Source of the DNA: Chloroflexi bacterium 54-19
GTDB lineage: Bacteria; Chloroflexota; Chloroflexia; Chloroheliales; Chloroheliaceae
Direction of reading: 5' to 3'
Length of the DNA: 64,000 nt
NCBI GenBank assembly: GCA_001898225.1
Contig: MKTJ01000064.1
Location: forward strand, 1 to 64,000
A model generated the notes under the pieces. It was not told where the DNA came from. It saw only the letters and a program-made list of their open reading frames with translations, and searched no databases. Positions within the stretch are counted from its first letter, which is position 1; each line of letters opens with the position of its first letter. The translations under genes were made by a program, and so were the position numbers. Positions 18,523 to 26,834 of the stretch are shown piece by piece.

Positions 18523-18554
18523 ATTATAGCAACATGTTGAATTGAAGTCAACAT
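18523..18554 (-). promoter_or_regulatory. Promoter and operator-like repeat of the XRE-nuclease-pAgo operon
   Basis: On the minus strand, TTGACT (18546-18551) and TATAAT (18523-18528) are separated by exactly 17 bp, giving a near-consensus sigma-A promoter about 30 bp before the XRE start. An inverted repeat ATGTTGA-N7-TCAACAT (18534-18554) covers the -35 box and most of the spacer, and CAACATGTTG (18530-18539) is a second palindrome within it. This position is typical of an autoregulatory operator. Confidence 0.7.
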
Positions 18555-18699
18555 CAATAAATGATGGGTTTAGTAATAGAGTTTGTAAAACAAATTGCTT
18601 AAACCTTTGTCATAGTTCAAATATAACAAGAGGTAAATTATAATTCTGCAATCCTATTTCTCTTAGTTACAGATCATAATGTAAAAAAGCATGAAATAA

Positions 18700-20746
18700 T
18701 GAACGAAAACAGGCGTGAAAATTTGACCCACCTCCCTAAATGATTCAAACTTGTTCTCCTTGAAGTAAGCCCGCTCAAAGGCCCTAAGGAGAACATCATG
18801 TTGAAGCTGGAGGACAGGATGGACATCCATCTACTTAAAAAACAAGGCCTTTCCATTCACGCTATTGCTGAACAAACCGGCTGTAGCCGCAATACCGTTC
18901 GCAAAGTTTTACGCAATCAACTTGCAGCTCCTGAACCAGTACCCAGAAAAGTTCGAGATTCTAAACTCGATCCTTTCAAGGTTTATCTCGAAACCCGGTT
19001 CAATCAGTATCCTCTGTCGGCCGTGCGGCTTCTTGAAGAGATAAAACCGATGGGCTATACCGGTTCAATCGATGTGGTACGCCGCTACATTCAGACTCTT
19101 AAACCGCGGCGTAAAGCTTTAGCTAAAGCTACTATTCGCTATGAAACTGCGCCAGGCGAACAGGCCCAGGCTGACTGGGCTTACTGCGACCGCTTCCTTG
19201 ACCCTAATGGCGAAACCGTACCAGTTTATGCTTTTGTGATGGTGCTGGGTTTCTCCCGAATGCTGTTTGTGGAATTTACGACTTCAATGGATTTGCCGGT
19301 ACTCTTAGAGCGCCATAAGCATGCTTTCGAATATTTTGAAGGTTCTCCGGCCATCGTGCTGTATGACAATATGAAGCAGATAAAACTGGGTCTAGGCCAG
19401 TTCAACCCGCTGCTTATGGATTTCGCTCAATACTATGGAATGGTGCCTAAGACTCATCGAGTGCGCCGGCCTCGGACCAAAGGCAAAGTTGAGCGGATGG
19501 TCGATTACGTCAAAGATAACTTTCTTACCGGTCGCACTTTTATTGACCTTACTGATCTCAATACCCAGGCCCGCCACTGGATGGACCGGACTGCCAACGT
19601 TAGGATTCACGCGACCACCGGTCAGCGACCAATAGATTTATGGCAATTGGAAAAAGAGAAACTCACTTCTTACAAGAGCATTCCGCCTTACCAGATTTCT
19701 AGTAGAGAACTTCGAAAAGTAAGTGCAGAGAGTTTTGTACATTGGGGCGGCAGCCGCTACAGCGTTCCGCCTGAACATGTCGGGCAGACTGTGCTGGTAG
19801 AAGTTCGCCAGGGTCAGCAAAGGATTGTGATCCGCTCCAACAATCTGGTCATTGCCGAACATAACCAGGCCGCTGGACCAGGATTGTGTATTGCGGAAAA
19901 AGCCCATCTGGATGCCCTATGGAAACTTTCGTTAGGAAATACCAACCCACCACCAGTGCCGAGATGGCATGTTACTTTCAATGAAGTGGTGCAGGTGCCT
20001 TCTCTTTCCAGCTATGAGGAGGCTGCCAGATGAGCCAAACTTACGAGAATCTGGCAGTAACTGGCCTGGAACAGATTGGCCTCAAAACAGCGGCCAGCCA
20101 GTTGGACCAGGTCAGCCAAAGGGCTGCTGCCGAGAACTGGAGTTACACTCACTTTCTAGGTTACCTTTTAGAAGGAGAGCTAGCCGAACGCCAGCGCAAG
20201 ACGGTCGAGATAAACATGAAGTTTGCTAACATGCCTTATCTCAAACGCTTGAATGAGTTCGACTTTAATGCCCAACCTGGCCTCGACCGTCGCTTGATTG
20301 ATGAGTTAGCCACGGGTCGGTTTCTGTACGAAGGTCGCAACATCATTTTTCTTGGCCCGCCGGGCGTGGGGAAAACGCACCTGGCGCTCAGTCTTGGGGT
20401 AATGACGGCCGAGATGGGGCATCGCATTTACTTTACGACGGCTATTGAACTGGCCCGGCGATTAACCAAAGCAGTCGATGAAAACCGGTTGCACCGCCAG
20501 ATCAATTCTTTAACCCAACCCAAGTTGTTAGTTATTGATGAGATGGGTTACCTGACATTGGATTCTACCCAGGCCAGTCTGCTGTTCCAGGTCATCTGCA
20601 AGCGGTACGAGAAAGGCCAATCGATTGTACTGACTTCCAATAAACCTTTTGGAGAATGGGGCCAGATATTTGGTGGTGATGCGGTGATGGCCAGTGCCGC
20701 CTTGGATCGACTGCTTCACCGGGCCACGGTAATGTCGTTTAACATA
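18700..20746 (+). mobile_element. IS21-family element, right end lost
   Basis: The left end is near 18700-18725, where GCGTGAAAATTTGACCCACC resembles IS21-family termini. istA and istB follow with a 4-bp overlap. The right end is missing because istB runs into the serine-recombinase element near 20746. The boundaries are estimates. Confidence 0.7.
18798..20033 (+). CDS. istA: IS21 transposase IstA
   Basis: This 411-aa transposase has an N-terminal helix-turn-helix (GLSIHAIAEQTGCSRNTVRKVL), then the rve core: EQAQADWAYCDRF (first D), AIVLYDNMKQIKLG (second D) and RPRTKGKVERMVDYVKDNF (E), followed by the C-terminal WGGSRYSVPPEHVGQTV domain of IstA proteins. Its length is normal. It works together with the ATPase IstB, whose start overlaps its stop. 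Confidence 0.9.
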   Translation: MLKLEDRMDIHLLKKQGLSIHAIAEQTGCSRNTVRKVLRNQLAAPEPVPRKVRDSKLDPFKVYLETRFNQYPLSAVRLLEEIKPMGYTGSIDVVRRYIQTLKPRRKALAKATIRYETAPGEQAQADWAYCDRFLDPNGETVPVYAFVMVLGFSRMLFVEFTTSMDLPVLLERHKHAFEYFEGSPAIVLYDNMKQIKLGLGQFNPLLMDFAQYYGMVPKTHRVRRPRTKGKVERMVDYVKDNFLTGRTFIDLTDLNTQARHWMDRTANVRIHATTGQRPIDLWQLEKEKLTSYKSIPPYQISSRELRKVSAESFVHWGGSRYSVPPEHVGQTVLVEVRQGQQRIVIRSNNLVIAEHNQAAGPGLCIAEKAHLDALWKLSLGNTNPPPVPRWHVTFNEVVQVPSLSSYEEAAR

Positions 20747-20767
20747 CTAAGCACCTCTCTCTACTGA
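20030..20767 (+). pseudogene. istB: IS21 helper ATPase IstB, C-terminus truncated
   Basis: The AAA+ core is intact: GPPGVGKTHLALSLG (Walker A), LLVIDEMGYLTLD (Walker B) and IVLTSNKPFGEWG (sensor). IstB proteins normally end in a basic tail after the strand VMSFNI. Here the frame diverges after that strand (LSTSLY, then stop), at the border with the serine-recombinase gene, whose stop codon lies within these last codons on the other strand. Activity is doubtful. Confidence 0.8.
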
Positions 20768-22989
20768 AGCTCACATGAGTTAGGTTTTGGTAAACAATAG
20801 AATTTTAACTTGGTTCCTCTACGCAACCGATAAATCTGATGCCCTTGCTCCAGACACCATTTTATGGTTTGCTCCCAGTTTGTTCCCCGTTCCTTGCACA
20901 GTCGCAATATTGAAACCATTCGGCCATCAAACCCAGCTTTTCCTAAAAGGCGTTCTCCAATATCTTCCGTCCATTCGATCCACAAAGGAGATTGCCCTCC
21001 GGCATGTTGGCCCTTTAGTAATCCCATCTTAAACCATTTCTGGATACAACCTTGTTTCACCTCTAATCTAGCTGCTGCTTCGGCACTTAGAATATAACCG
21101 TTATTGCTGATGCGCAATCCTGGGTTGATGGTGAAACCGGAGGGTATTCCATTGGACAAGCGGAAATCCATTACTCGCCGTGGAGACCACTCCCGTCCTT
21201 TAACTGTGTGTAAACCTTCTGAGTTCAGCACCTGGGCAATTTTCCCGTCTGGTAAGCTTTTGGCCAGTTCGGTAACCCGATGGTAAAGCTGAGGTGTACT
21301 AAACAGATATTTTGGAACTTCTAACTCACTGGTAGCGCCACCTTGCCAGCATACTTCAGCCCGGATGACCTTACCCTTCTGGTAGGCATACAGGTTTACC
21401 CGCTCAATTACACAGCGCAAAAGTTCCTTTTTATCCTGCTGGCTCAGATTTTCCTGGTACCAGTATTGCCTCAAATTCGCTACTACCTCTTGGATTTGGG
21501 CAAGGCTGCTTACTAATTGGGCGGCGGTGGGACGTTGTAACTGGTAAGTTTTACGAGCATTTTCCAATTCTACCAATCGCTCGTTCCAATCGGTTTCCAA
21601 CGTCAGCGCTACCAATCGATTGGCGGGATCAACGGCTTCATAACGTCGGCGGGCTAGGTCAGCTTGGTAGCTCAGCCTTTGCAGTTTTTCCTGCCAATGC
21701 CGGTCAAGGGTAGCCGCTTCTTCTTTAAGTTTTTGATCATAAGCTACCGATTGCTCTAAAGTTTGGCTATTGATAAGGGTTAGAAAAAGTTCTTCTACTA
21801 ATACATCTACTCGCCCCGCGCTGGCTGCGCTACACACCGGTCTGCCATATTTGCGGTTGTCCGCATCACAAACATAACGGGCACGTCCTCCAGAGTAAAG
21901 GCAACGCATCCGCTTGCCACATTGTTTACACCAGACTAAACCCTGTAAAAGGGTTGCTCCTTCGCGGACCGCCCCATGATTAGCCGCAAACTGGTTGTAG
22001 TTATCTTCAAGTTTAGCCAAGTTCGCCTCAAATTCCTGCTCATTGAGGTATCCGGGATGGTGGTCGGGTAGAAAGGCTTGCCACTCGCCCCGCTCTTTGT
22101 GGGTTACCTTCCTGGTTTGGCCAATTGGATCAATTTGTAACTGGGTCTTGCCATAAACATAGATACCAGCGTACATGGGGTTGGTCAACATCGAATAGAT
22201 GACATGGTAACGTGCAGGATGCCAACTGACCACCCGGCCAACTCCCCGGTAAAGTCGTTGGGAAGGCAGTTCTACTCCTTCGCGTTGCAGGTAGGTGAGC
22301 ACCCCACGCACAGAACCTACCTTTTTAAAGAGATCAAATACTTGGGCCACGGTGTGGCGGACGCTTTGATCTACCGCCAGGGTAATGCGTTCACCCAGCA
22401 CATCATAATCCAAGCCGATTGGCATATTCCAGCTTAAATCGCCGCGCTTAGCTTTGTTGAGGCGACCCCTAACCATTCTGGCTTTGATCTGGTACAACTC
22501 AGCTTCAGAAATTGTACCCTTCAGGCCGAGCAGCAGACGATCATTAAATTCGGCTGGATCATACACGCCATCTTCGTCAGCAATTAAAACTTCGAAAAAG
22601 GCGGCCAACTCTAAAAGCTGGTACCAATCCAGGCTGTTTCTAGCCAGGCGGGAAACTTCCAAACCAACTACAATTCCGACCTCTTTAAGGGCCACCATTG
22701 AAACGAGACGTTGGTAGCCTGCCCGATTGAAGCTCTGGGCCCCGCTAATACCTAAATCTTCATCAATAACCGTGCAGCGAGCCAGGGGCCAGCCCAATTT
22801 CTGAACCCTTTCGGTCAGTTGGTATTGCCGTTTCTGGCTTTCAAGGTTGTTTTCAACCTGGTAAGGCGAGGATTGGCGAATGTAGATGACCGCCTGCTTT
22901 TTGAGATGCGAGTCCAAAACTTTAGGATGGCGGTTCAGGCTTGTCGAGGTTGAATTGAGATTGGAGTTGGGATGAATAAGCTGGCTCAT
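20761..22989 (-). CDS. Large serine recombinase
   Basis: The 742-aa protein has a resolvase domain beginning YIRQSSPYQ (nucleophile Ser40), GLEVSRLARN and ISEAELYQIKARM, then the recombinase domain (NPMYAGIYVYG), a zinc-ribbon domain with CKQCGKRMRC and further cysteines, and a coiled-coil segment (about 400-480). The C-terminal extension holds two HTH-like parts. Large serine recombinases integrate phages and mobile elements at attachment sites. The 3' end abuts the truncated istB, and the 5' end overlaps a small gene by 68 bp. Together with the two genes upstream it forms a three-gene mobile unit. Confidence 0.9.
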   Translation of the reverse strand: MSQLIHPNSNLNSTSTSLNRHPKVLDSHLKKQAVIYIRQSSPYQVENNLESQKRQYQLTERVQKLGWPLARCTVIDEDLGISGAQSFNRAGYQRLVSMVALKEVGIVVGLEVSRLARNSLDWYQLLELAAFFEVLIADEDGVYDPAEFNDRLLLGLKGTISEAELYQIKARMVRGRLNKAKRGDLSWNMPIGLDYDVLGERITLAVDQSVRHTVAQVFDLFKKVGSVRGVLTYLQREGVELPSQRLYRGVGRVVSWHPARYHVIYSMLTNPMYAGIYVYGKTQLQIDPIGQTRKVTHKERGEWQAFLPDHHPGYLNEQEFEANLAKLEDNYNQFAANHGAVREGATLLQGLVWCKQCGKRMRCLYSGGRARYVCDADNRKYGRPVCSAASAGRVDVLVEELFLTLINSQTLEQSVAYDQKLKEEAATLDRHWQEKLQRLSYQADLARRRYEAVDPANRLVALTLETDWNERLVELENARKTYQLQRPTAAQLVSSLAQIQEVVANLRQYWYQENLSQQDKKELLRCVIERVNLYAYQKGKVIRAEVCWQGGATSELEVPKYLFSTPQLYHRVTELAKSLPDGKIAQVLNSEGLHTVKGREWSPRRVMDFRLSNGIPSGFTINPGLRISNNGYILSAEAAARLEVKQGCIQKWFKMGLLKGQHAGGQSPLWIEWTEDIGERLLGKAGFDGRMVSILRLCKERGTNWEQTIKWCLEQGHQIYRLRRGTKLKFYCLPKPNSCELQ

Positions 22990-23155
22990 TGTTGATCCCT
23001 CCGATTTTGTCGAGAGCCAGGAAGAAAAGAAGCTGGCAGAGACGTGCCTTGCTGGCCTGGGGCAGTTGATCCCAGATCTGTCGATAAACCTGGGGCGGTA
23101 AATTCTGGATTACTGGGTGGGGAAGTGGTAAGTGAGGTCGCGATGTGGGTTCCAT
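22922..23155 (-). CDS. Small accessory protein of the serine-recombinase element
   Basis: This 77-aa protein has a central QNLPPQVYRQIWDQLPQASKARLCQLLFFLALDK segment, shown here only in part: LPPQVYRQIWDQLP. Similar short proteins (LPxxVRxQxWxxLP then a leucine-rich helix) accompany serine recombinases in other transposable units, which supports this frame over the overlapping one. It overlaps the recombinase start by 68 bp and the end of the upstream frame by 170 bp. Function unknown. Confidence 0.55.
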   Translation of the reverse strand: MEPTSRPHLPLPHPVIQNLPPQVYRQIWDQLPQASKARLCQLLFFLALDKIGGINNEPAYSSQLQSQFNLDKPEPPS

Positions 23156-23423
23156 CTTGACTATTCCTCCTGGGAAGGGCTTTGGTTAACAGTAGTTGAA
23201 CCATCCTATCCAGAGCAGGCAGGGCAAGACAAATGGCACTACTTTGTGTGTTAACTGGCAGGGTCGGAGGGGGAGGAGAGACAGAAAGCCACCAATCGTG
23301 GATATGGTAGCGAAAGCCAGGTAAGGTAGGATCTTCGACCAAGCAATCTACATAGGTAGTAGTCGCCTTCGCATGGATGATTTTAACCAAATGGCCGTAA
23401 AGCGGATGTTGAGGCAGCACCAC
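22986..23423 (-). CDS. DUF5372-like accessory protein of the serine-recombinase element
   Basis: The first 60 residues match the small HPLYG-type proteins found before recombinase genes (HPLYGHLVKIIHAKATTTYVDC, then YHIHDWWLSVSPP). The remaining 80 residues are proline/serine/threonine-rich and lie in the antiphase of the next small gene, so the true C-terminus may be shorter or the overlap may be genuine. Function unknown. The order accessory 1 - accessory 2 - recombinase is shared by such elements. Confidence 0.5.
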   Translation of the reverse strand: MVLPQHPLYGHLVKIIHAKATTTYVDCLVEDPTLPGFRYHIHDWWLSVSPPPPTLPVNTQSSAICLALPALDRMVQLLLTKALPRRNSQDGTHIATSLTTSPPSNPEFTAPGLSTDLGSTAPGQQGTSLPASFLPGSRQNRRDQQ

Positions 23424-23553
23424 ATATTTTTGCGGTTCTGATGGAACCTGTTTTTGAGGTTTTGGCCGAGATTTGTGTGACGTAGGCTTTAATGGATCAT
23501 TCGGCTTATTACTTTCTTCGGCATTATTTTATTTGAAAGGAGCGAGTTACCGG

Positions 23554-23754
23554 ATGCACGGCAAAGACCAAACGATCTCGGTTACAGTTCCGCCAGGTCA
23601 ACCCATTTCTCTTAATTCCGGTAGTAGCATGAAGACCGGAAATGTGGTGAGGACGGTTCAAAATTCCGGTTCCGGGCAAAGTGAAAGGGAAAATGGGGTA
23701 AAATCTCAGGAAATGCTGCAAGAAAGTGTAAAAGAGGTCAGTGCACCAAATTAG
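23554..23754 (+). CDS. Short hypothetical protein between mobile elements
   Basis: AAAGGAG lies 11 nt upstream of ATG 23554. The 66-aa product is hydrophilic (QTISVTVPPGQPISLNSG, then a serine/glycine/glutamate-rich tail), with no recognised domain. It may be a truncated N-terminus left by the insertions. It is divergent from the recombinase operon. Confidence 0.3.
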   Translation: MHGKDQTISVTVPPGQPISLNSGSSMKTGNVVRTVQNSGSGQSERENGVKSQEMLQESVKEVSAPN

Positions 23755-23793
23755 CCCGGAATTTTTGCTTTAAATGTCTGCTTGACAACCGGA

Positions 23794-24300
23794 TTCTACA
23801 GGTTTATGGCCGACTGTTTCAACCATTTTTTTGAAGAAGGCCTCGGCTGCCGCAAGGTCGCGGGTCTTTGAAAGGCGCACATCCACCAGATTTCCGAATT
23901 TATCTATGGCACGATAAAGGTAAAACTGTTCTTTTTTAATCTTGATATAGGTTTCGTCAATATGAATTTTCCTGGCTGCTTTGTGCTTGCGCTTCATCTT
24001 CAGTTTGGCAGTTATCAAAGGTGCAAATTGCTTCTCCCAGTTGAGAACACTTTGGTGGGTAAATTCGAAACCTCGCTCCAAAAACATTTCTGCCAAATCT
24101 CTTAGCGAGAGTTTATACCGCAGCCGCCACAGGACCACCAAAAATACGATTTCAGTGGGGAATTCAAGATAGTTGTAAGGACTTCCTGTTCTTTCATTAT
24201 ATTTACGCTGGCATCTAGGACAATAAAAAGTACGATACCCGAGTTTGGTTTTGGCTTTGCGTTCTTTAGTTTCTTTTGATTGACAGAAAGGACAGGCCAT
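23794..24300 (-). pseudogene. IS6-like transposase, C-terminally truncated
   Basis: The N-terminal zinc ribbon (CPFC/CPRC), RYKLSLRDLAEMFLERG, the first catalytic motif HIDETYIKI and LSKTRDLAAAEAFF are present. After VGHKPV the frame enters foreign sequence and stops at 23770. The second D and the E of the DDE triad are gone. The element's outer end is AGTTTTTACACAACC at 24424-24438. It is close in sequence to the 3329-3618 remnant. Confidence 0.85.
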
Positions 24301-24491
24301 TTGAGTTCTCCATTTTCCAAGCTTGAATTATTCAGCGAGGAATTTACAATACAAGGCCCCGAAACGCAATCACAAAGCCTTTCCACTTCTTGAAAATCGC
24401 TCAACCAGTCTTGTTGAGCCCTGAGTTTTTACACAACCCAGTTAAACGGCTTCCAGTGGGTAAAAAATTACCCGGAAACGGAAGCTTTTTT

Positions 24492-24608
24492 ATGATTTCT
24501 TTACCTGAATATATTTTGATTTTGACAATTACCGGGTTTTTAATCACACAAGCCAACCAGATTATAGACCTGATAATAAAGCTTAAAAACTTCTTTAAGC
24601 ATAAGTAA
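24492..24608 (+). CDS. Holin-like/type I toxin-like membrane peptide
   Basis: The 38-aa peptide begins MISLPEYILILTITGFLI, has one hydrophobic helix ending in NQIIDLIIKLKNF and a basic tail. The layout matches the putative holin-like toxins and other single-helix type I toxins of monoderm bacteria. GGAAG lies 7 nt before the ATG. A strong bidirectional terminator starts 5 bp after the stop, so the unit is short and self-contained, as in toxin-antitoxin RNA pairs. An antisense RNA has not been shown. Other reading: a random hydrophobic ORF. Confidence 0.45.
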   Translation: MISLPEYILILTITGFLITQANQIIDLIIKLKNFFKHK

Positions 24609-24612
24609 CTGG

Positions 24613-24655
24613 AAAAAGCCCGTTTACCACAAAAGGTAAACGGGCTTTTTGATGC
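24613..24655. terminator. Rho-independent terminator (bidirectional)
   Basis: A perfect 16-bp stem, AAAAAGCCCGTTTACC (24613-24628) with its complement at 24635-24650, closes a 6-nt loop. It has A residues before and T residues after, so it can end transcripts on both strands. Confidence 0.9.
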
Positions 24656-24943
24656 TCTTACAAGAGAACCGCCATACCAAAATAATTTTTTTATAAAAAT
24701 AAGGCTGCTATAAATCTGGGGAATTTGCAAGCTCAGCCTAGCCATACACAGCCTATACCCGGGCGAATATAACTCTGCCGATGAGGCTTGTATTAAATTA
24801 TGAATAGGATAATTGCAGTTATATTATTCATCATATTTCTAGGATTTAACAATTTCTGAACTCAAATTGGGTGGTTATCTACTCCAATAATTTATGGGCT
24901 TGGCACGTGCTGCAGCCTGGATTGGCCAGCTTGACTATTATTA
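24656..24943. other. Intergenic stretch without a visible gene
   Basis: No reading frame has support here. The plus strand ends in the terminator at 24944, which has no protein gene to serve after 24656, so a short untranslated RNA is possible but unproved. Confidence 0.3.
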
Positions 24944-24971
24944 GGCTATTCAGGCGAATAGCCTTTTTTTT
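24944..24971 (+). terminator. Rho-independent terminator (plus strand)
   Basis: GGCTATT (24944-24950) pairs with AATAGCC (24957-24963) and is followed by a run of nine T. It faces the plus strand although the next gene reads on the minus strand. Confidence 0.8.
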
Positions 24972-24977
24972 TCAAAT

Positions 24978-25316
24978 TTAGTTATAACGTTCGGGATGTA
25001 ATTTCATATCCTCGTTTTCTTTTTCACTTAATTCATTCAATGCTTTACGCATCATATAGGGGTCATAGTCTTCTTCTGTAAGATTGTATTGTGATAGTTC
25101 GTTAGCTAATATTACTTTAAAACAATCTTCAATAATTTTTGCCCACTCTTGACTACCATATCTGGGCATAGGTTTTTGAGAAAGGCTAAATTCTGCCCGT
25201 ATCCAGGTGAATCCTTCACGGCGAGCTTCTCTATGTGACCAACCACTTCCAATAAACCTATAACCTTCACCATTAGAATTTTTGGCAATAGCGTAGCAAT
25301 TAGGTTTCCAAGTCAT
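24978..25316 (-). CDS. Hypothetical protein, 112 aa
   Basis: A good ribosome binding site (GGGGGAG) lies just before the ATG. The protein starts MTWKPNCYAIAKN and has FIGSGWSHREARREGFTWIRAE, a repeated aromatic/charged pattern, then acidic helices up to HPERYN. No family is recognised. It is soluble, stands alone and has no partner gene. Confidence 0.55.
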   Translation of the reverse strand: MTWKPNCYAIAKNSNGEGYRFIGSGWSHREARREGFTWIRAEFSLSQKPMPRYGSQEWAKIIEDCFKVILANELSQYNLTEEDYDPYMMRKALNELSEKENEDMKLHPERYN

Positions 25317-25574
25317 TTATCTCCCCCAAAGGAATTTTCACACTATATAAAAGCCTGTTTAGGCTAACTAATCCTCTTTTGAATAGTTATCGGTACAACC
25401 GCTAAAGTAAAGTTACGTGATAATCTTCATCAGTGGATATAGGCTACTATCATTTTTACGGTTCTATTACATCTTAAAAACTCTTAATTATTATATGGCA
25501 CTTTTCGAATTAATTCGATATAATTAAATTACAAATTCCCTTTGAAAATAAAATACACGGCCTGGAGGTTTACG

Positions 25575-26489
25575 ATGAAGTTACGTCTTGCCTATCTTCT
25601 TGCCCCTATTTTTCTAACTCTTTCTCTGTTGCTTTCGGCTTGTGGTGTTGGAGATGCTACCTCTACTCCTTTTGTAGAACAACCAGCGGCGACGGTGGCA
25701 CCAGCACCTACGGCAACTGTTACTGCACCTGCGGCTCAAAAACAACCGGCAGCCGTACCGGCCAAGCCTGCCCAGTCAAAAGAGTATCTCCCGGCTTATG
25801 GTTGTCTACCGGCAATAACCGTTACCGATGTGGTGGTGCAAGCTTGCATGGATAAGCCGGAACCTACCCAGTACGAAACCCTTCAGATTACTACACGAAT
25901 GTCTAAGGACGGGTTACCCATAGCCGGAGCACCAATAAAAACGACCTGGGACTATAAGACTACCCGCGCGGAGTGTACGACTACTTCAGACTCCCAGGGC
26001 CTCGGTTTCTGCTATCGCAATATTGGGGCAGCCACGCTAGGCTTCAGAGTTGTGGTCGAGGTCCAGTACGACTATAACGGCCAGGGGTATCGGGGCGAGA
26101 CCAGCTTTACCACGGCTCATGCTGGAGTAGCGCCGACCGCCGTACCTGCACCGCCAACTCCTACACCTTTACCACCGGTGGTAAAAACAGCGGCACCAAA
26201 GCAAGCTCCCGCACCGGCAGGTGTTCAATTTACATCTGTCCAGGGTGGCAGGCCCGGTGCTTATGCCAGCGTGACAGTCCAGACCGCACCGGGAGCCAGT
26301 TGCTCTATCAGTTACACCACACCGCACGGCACCGATAGCACGGCAGCCGGGCTGGTTAACAAAAATGCTAATGGGGCGGGTGTTGCTTCCTGGTCCTGGA
26401 AAATTGGGACTAACACTTATACTGGTACCGGCGAGGTGGATGTGACTTGTAACGGCAACTCAGCCAGCGCCTCAATTACTATTGGTTAG
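25575..26489 (+). CDS. Secreted lipoprotein with Ig-like domains
   Basis: I chose the ATG at 25575, 6 nt after GGAGG, over an earlier frame start. Residues 1-22 are a lipoprotein signal ending in LSAC, so Cys23 would be lipidated. An alanine/proline/threonine-rich spacer follows (about 30-70). Next is a cysteine-containing beta domain (YETLQITTRM, with Cys pairs at RAECTT and GFCYRN), a second proline-rich hinge, and a C-terminal beta domain with a cysteine pair. This is a surface-anchored protein of unknown ligand. Confidence 0.75.
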   Translation: MKLRLAYLLAPIFLTLSLLLSACGVGDATSTPFVEQPAATVAPAPTATVTAPAAQKQPAAVPAKPAQSKEYLPAYGCLPAITVTDVVVQACMDKPEPTQYETLQITTRMSKDGLPIAGAPIKTTWDYKTTRAECTTTSDSQGLGFCYRNIGAATLGFRVVVEVQYDYNGQGYRGETSFTTAHAGVAPTAVPAPPTPTPLPPVVKTAAPKQAPAPAGVQFTSVQGGRPGAYASVTVQTAPGASCSISYTTPHGTDSTAAGLVNKNANGAGVASWSWKIGTNTYTGTGEVDVTCNGNSASASITIG

Positions 26490-26505
26490 ATTGTTCGTTT
26501 CCTTT

Positions 26506-26538
26506 GATAAGCCCTGGTTTTCCGGGGCTTATCTTTTT
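26506..26538 (+). terminator. Rho-independent terminator of the lipoprotein gene
   Basis: GATAAGCCC (26506-26514) pairs with GGGCTTATC (26525-26533), followed by five T. It lies 17 bp after the stop codon. Confidence 0.85.
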
Positions 26539-26834
26539 GCCGAAAACATACCAAAAGGTTTAAGTTGCATGTAATTTCCGGGGCTTTATCCTATCTTAAA
26601 TAGATTAAACTGATATAGTGTTAGAATTAGGCTTTAGCTCTCGCCTTTATTGAGTTGCGCCTCAATTCGGTGCCTGAAGGTTTTGCTTTCGTAGTAGCGT
26701 AAAATAAAATGGTCCCCACCAACCTGCCTTATTCGGCTAAAGCCTGGGCTAGTTTGTTTTGCTGGGGAAAAGCCTGCAACTTGCCGATGTGGGGTGAAGC
26801 AGTTACCCGCCCCAATATTTACTGAGCGGCTGTT
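26539..26834. other. Intergenic region with one unsupported small frame
   Basis: A 38-codon frame (ATG 26709 to TGA 26825) encodes a tryptophan/cysteine-containing peptide (FCWGKACNLPMWGEA), but no Shine-Dalgarno sequence precedes it. Nothing else is seen. Confidence 0.25.

Noticed and set aside
18495..18557. Longer XRE start giving 139 aa
   Set aside because: The extra 21 codons contain the promoter and operator, and the ATG at 18494 has a good ribosome binding site.
24656..24943. Possible small RNA before the plus-strand terminator at 24944
   Set aside because: No promoter that I can identify and no conserved RNA structure; only the terminator is solid.
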